Of a stretch of DNA of 7,029 nucleotides, positions 6,320 through 7,029 are shown piece by piece (the first letter of the stretch is position 1; every line of letters starts with the position of its first letter). Source of the DNA: Chloroflexota bacterium (GTDB taxonomy: Bacteria; Chloroflexota; Anaerolineae; Aggregatilineales; UBA3940); assembly GCA_024643825.1 (NCBI GenBank), contig JAHEME010000145.1:1-7029 (forward strand), in the 5' to 3' direction. The notes below the pieces were generated by a model that saw only the letters and a list, made by a program, of their open reading frames with translations, ran no database searches and was not told where the DNA came from. The position numbers and the translations under genes are program-made.

Positions 6320-7029
6320 ATGAAACGCATCGTTCAGTTATGGGTTAGTCTGGCTCTGCTTGTGCCTCTTGCCGGATGCACCATCTTCGGCTCAAATAAG
6401 ACGCCCACAACATCGCCTGTCCCACCAGCCCCCTCGATGCTTACCCTCACCTCCAGCGCCACCGATGTGAAGCCAGGCGATGACGTCACGCTGACCGGGC
6501 AGGTCACGGGGCTGGGACAGCCTCAATTCACCCTTCAGGTTACCGCAGACGGTGCTCCTGCCAACTACACCGTTCTCTATGATCAATCTCTGGGCGAACA
6601 GCCCTCGGATGAAGCCAGCCACTTCACTCTGCTTTCTGCGACTGCTACTGCAAATTCCGTGACCTATCAGCTTCGCGCATTGAGCACAGGCGTAGTGACA
6701 GTCTCGCTCTCCGCCAATGGCGAAGCGCAAGGCCCGGATGGTGCATTCTTCCAGACAAGCGCGACTGCGCAGCCTGTCACGCTGAACATCGCCGCGCCTC
6801 CCGCCGCTGCCCAGGCTTCGATCTCCACGTCCAGCACCGAGATCGGCGTCAACCAGAATGTGATGCTCCAGATCACCTCAGCCGGAATCGGAATGGCACA
6901 GTACACCGTTACCCTTACAGACACTGCCGATCCCAACAACACCGCCTCCATTGTGCTTGGGCAGACACAGGTCGATTCCCCTGCGACCAGTTTCATGAAA
7001 GTGGTCACAGCCGAGAATACGGATGGATC
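6320..7029 (+). CDS. Secreted lipoprotein with Ig-like beta-sandwich modules, C-terminus cut by window edge
   Basis: I do not recognise a named family. The frame is open from ATG to the right edge (236 full codons). Residues 1-19 are a lipoprotein signal peptide: basic MKR, a hydrophobic core, then the lipobox LAG-C with Cys20 as the lipidation site. A Thr/Pro/Ser-rich linker (about 28-39) leads into two beta-rich modules, from about 40 and about 165. Both open with a similar pattern (LTSSATDVKPGDDVTLTG and ISTSSTEIGVNQNVMLQI), as expected for tandem Ig-like or CARDB/Big-type domains exposed on the cell surface. No catalytic motif is visible. The ribosome site is AGGGGGGAG (6307-6315) with 4-nt spacing. 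It is transcribed divergently from the transporter. It may be an adhesin, a solute-binding scaffold or a structural protein; the sequence does not decide. Confidence 0.85.
   Translation, partial: MKRIVQLWVSLALLVPLAGCTIFGSNKTPTTSPVPPAPSMLTLTSSATDVKPGDDVTLTGQVTGLGQPQFTLQVTADGAPANYTVLYDQSLGEQPSDEASHFTLLSATATANSVTYQLRALSTGVVTVSLSANGEAQGPDGAFFQTSATAQPVTLNIAAPPAAAQASISTSSTEIGVNQNVMLQITSAGIGMAQYTVTLTDTADPNNTASIVLGQTQVDSPATSFMKVVTAENTDG

Noticed and set aside
6392..7008. Minus-strand frames at 6392-6730 and 6667-7008
   Set aside because: They oppose the lipoprotein frame, which has a signal peptide, a lipobox, a ribosome site and a strong promoter.
1..7029. CRISPR array, tRNA or rRNA genes, insertion sequence or transposase
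   Set aside because: No regularly spaced direct repeats, tRNA-like cloverleaf, rRNA signature or transposase motif was seen on reading both strands.

Overview
The window carries three substantial genes and two short intergenic regions. It is moderately GC-rich (by-eye estimate, mid to high 50s percent). The most likely source is Chloroflexota. The reasons are the multi-GAF hybrid kinase with its HisKA sequence style, a SulP transporter fused to STAS and cyclic-nucleotide-binding domains, and a CCCTCACCCC...CTCTCCC palindromic spacer repeat. This assignment rests on recalled family resemblance, not on a search, so it is moderate at best.

Layout. Positions 1-3495 (minus strand) are the first 1165 codons of one uninterrupted cytoplasmic sensor kinase. 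It has an N-terminal coiled coil, five GAF domains, HisKA, HATPase_c and the first residues of a receiver domain, and it is cut by the left window edge. A 33-codon ORF (3492-3593, minus) ends in an ATGA overlap with the kinase start. Positions 3594-3784 hold three consecutive inverted repeats and a candidate kinase promoter. Positions 3785-6076 (minus) are a complete 763-residue SulP-STAS-cNMP-binding membrane protein. Positions 6077-6319 are a divergent regulatory region with a good back-to-back promoter pair and several short dyads. Positions 6320-7029 (plus) are the start of a secreted lipoprotein with Ig-like beta-sandwich modules, cut by the right edge.

How the parts may work together. 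The transporter and the kinase are co-oriented, but 289 bp with hairpins lies between them, so they may be separate transcription units. The transporter and the lipoprotein are divergently transcribed. A 10-bp element (TAGCCTACAG) occurs in the early transcribed region of each, in the same orientation relative to each gene, which suggests possible shared control. The kinase has no membrane segment and no cysteine in its GAF array, so it probably senses soluble ligands non-covalently. Its phosphorelay continues into the receiver beyond the edge.

I do not see a clearly new defence, mobile or RNA system. The points most worth checking are the altered phosphate-binding cassette of the transporter's cNMP domain, the coupled small ORF, the divergent promoter architecture and the hairpin cluster.
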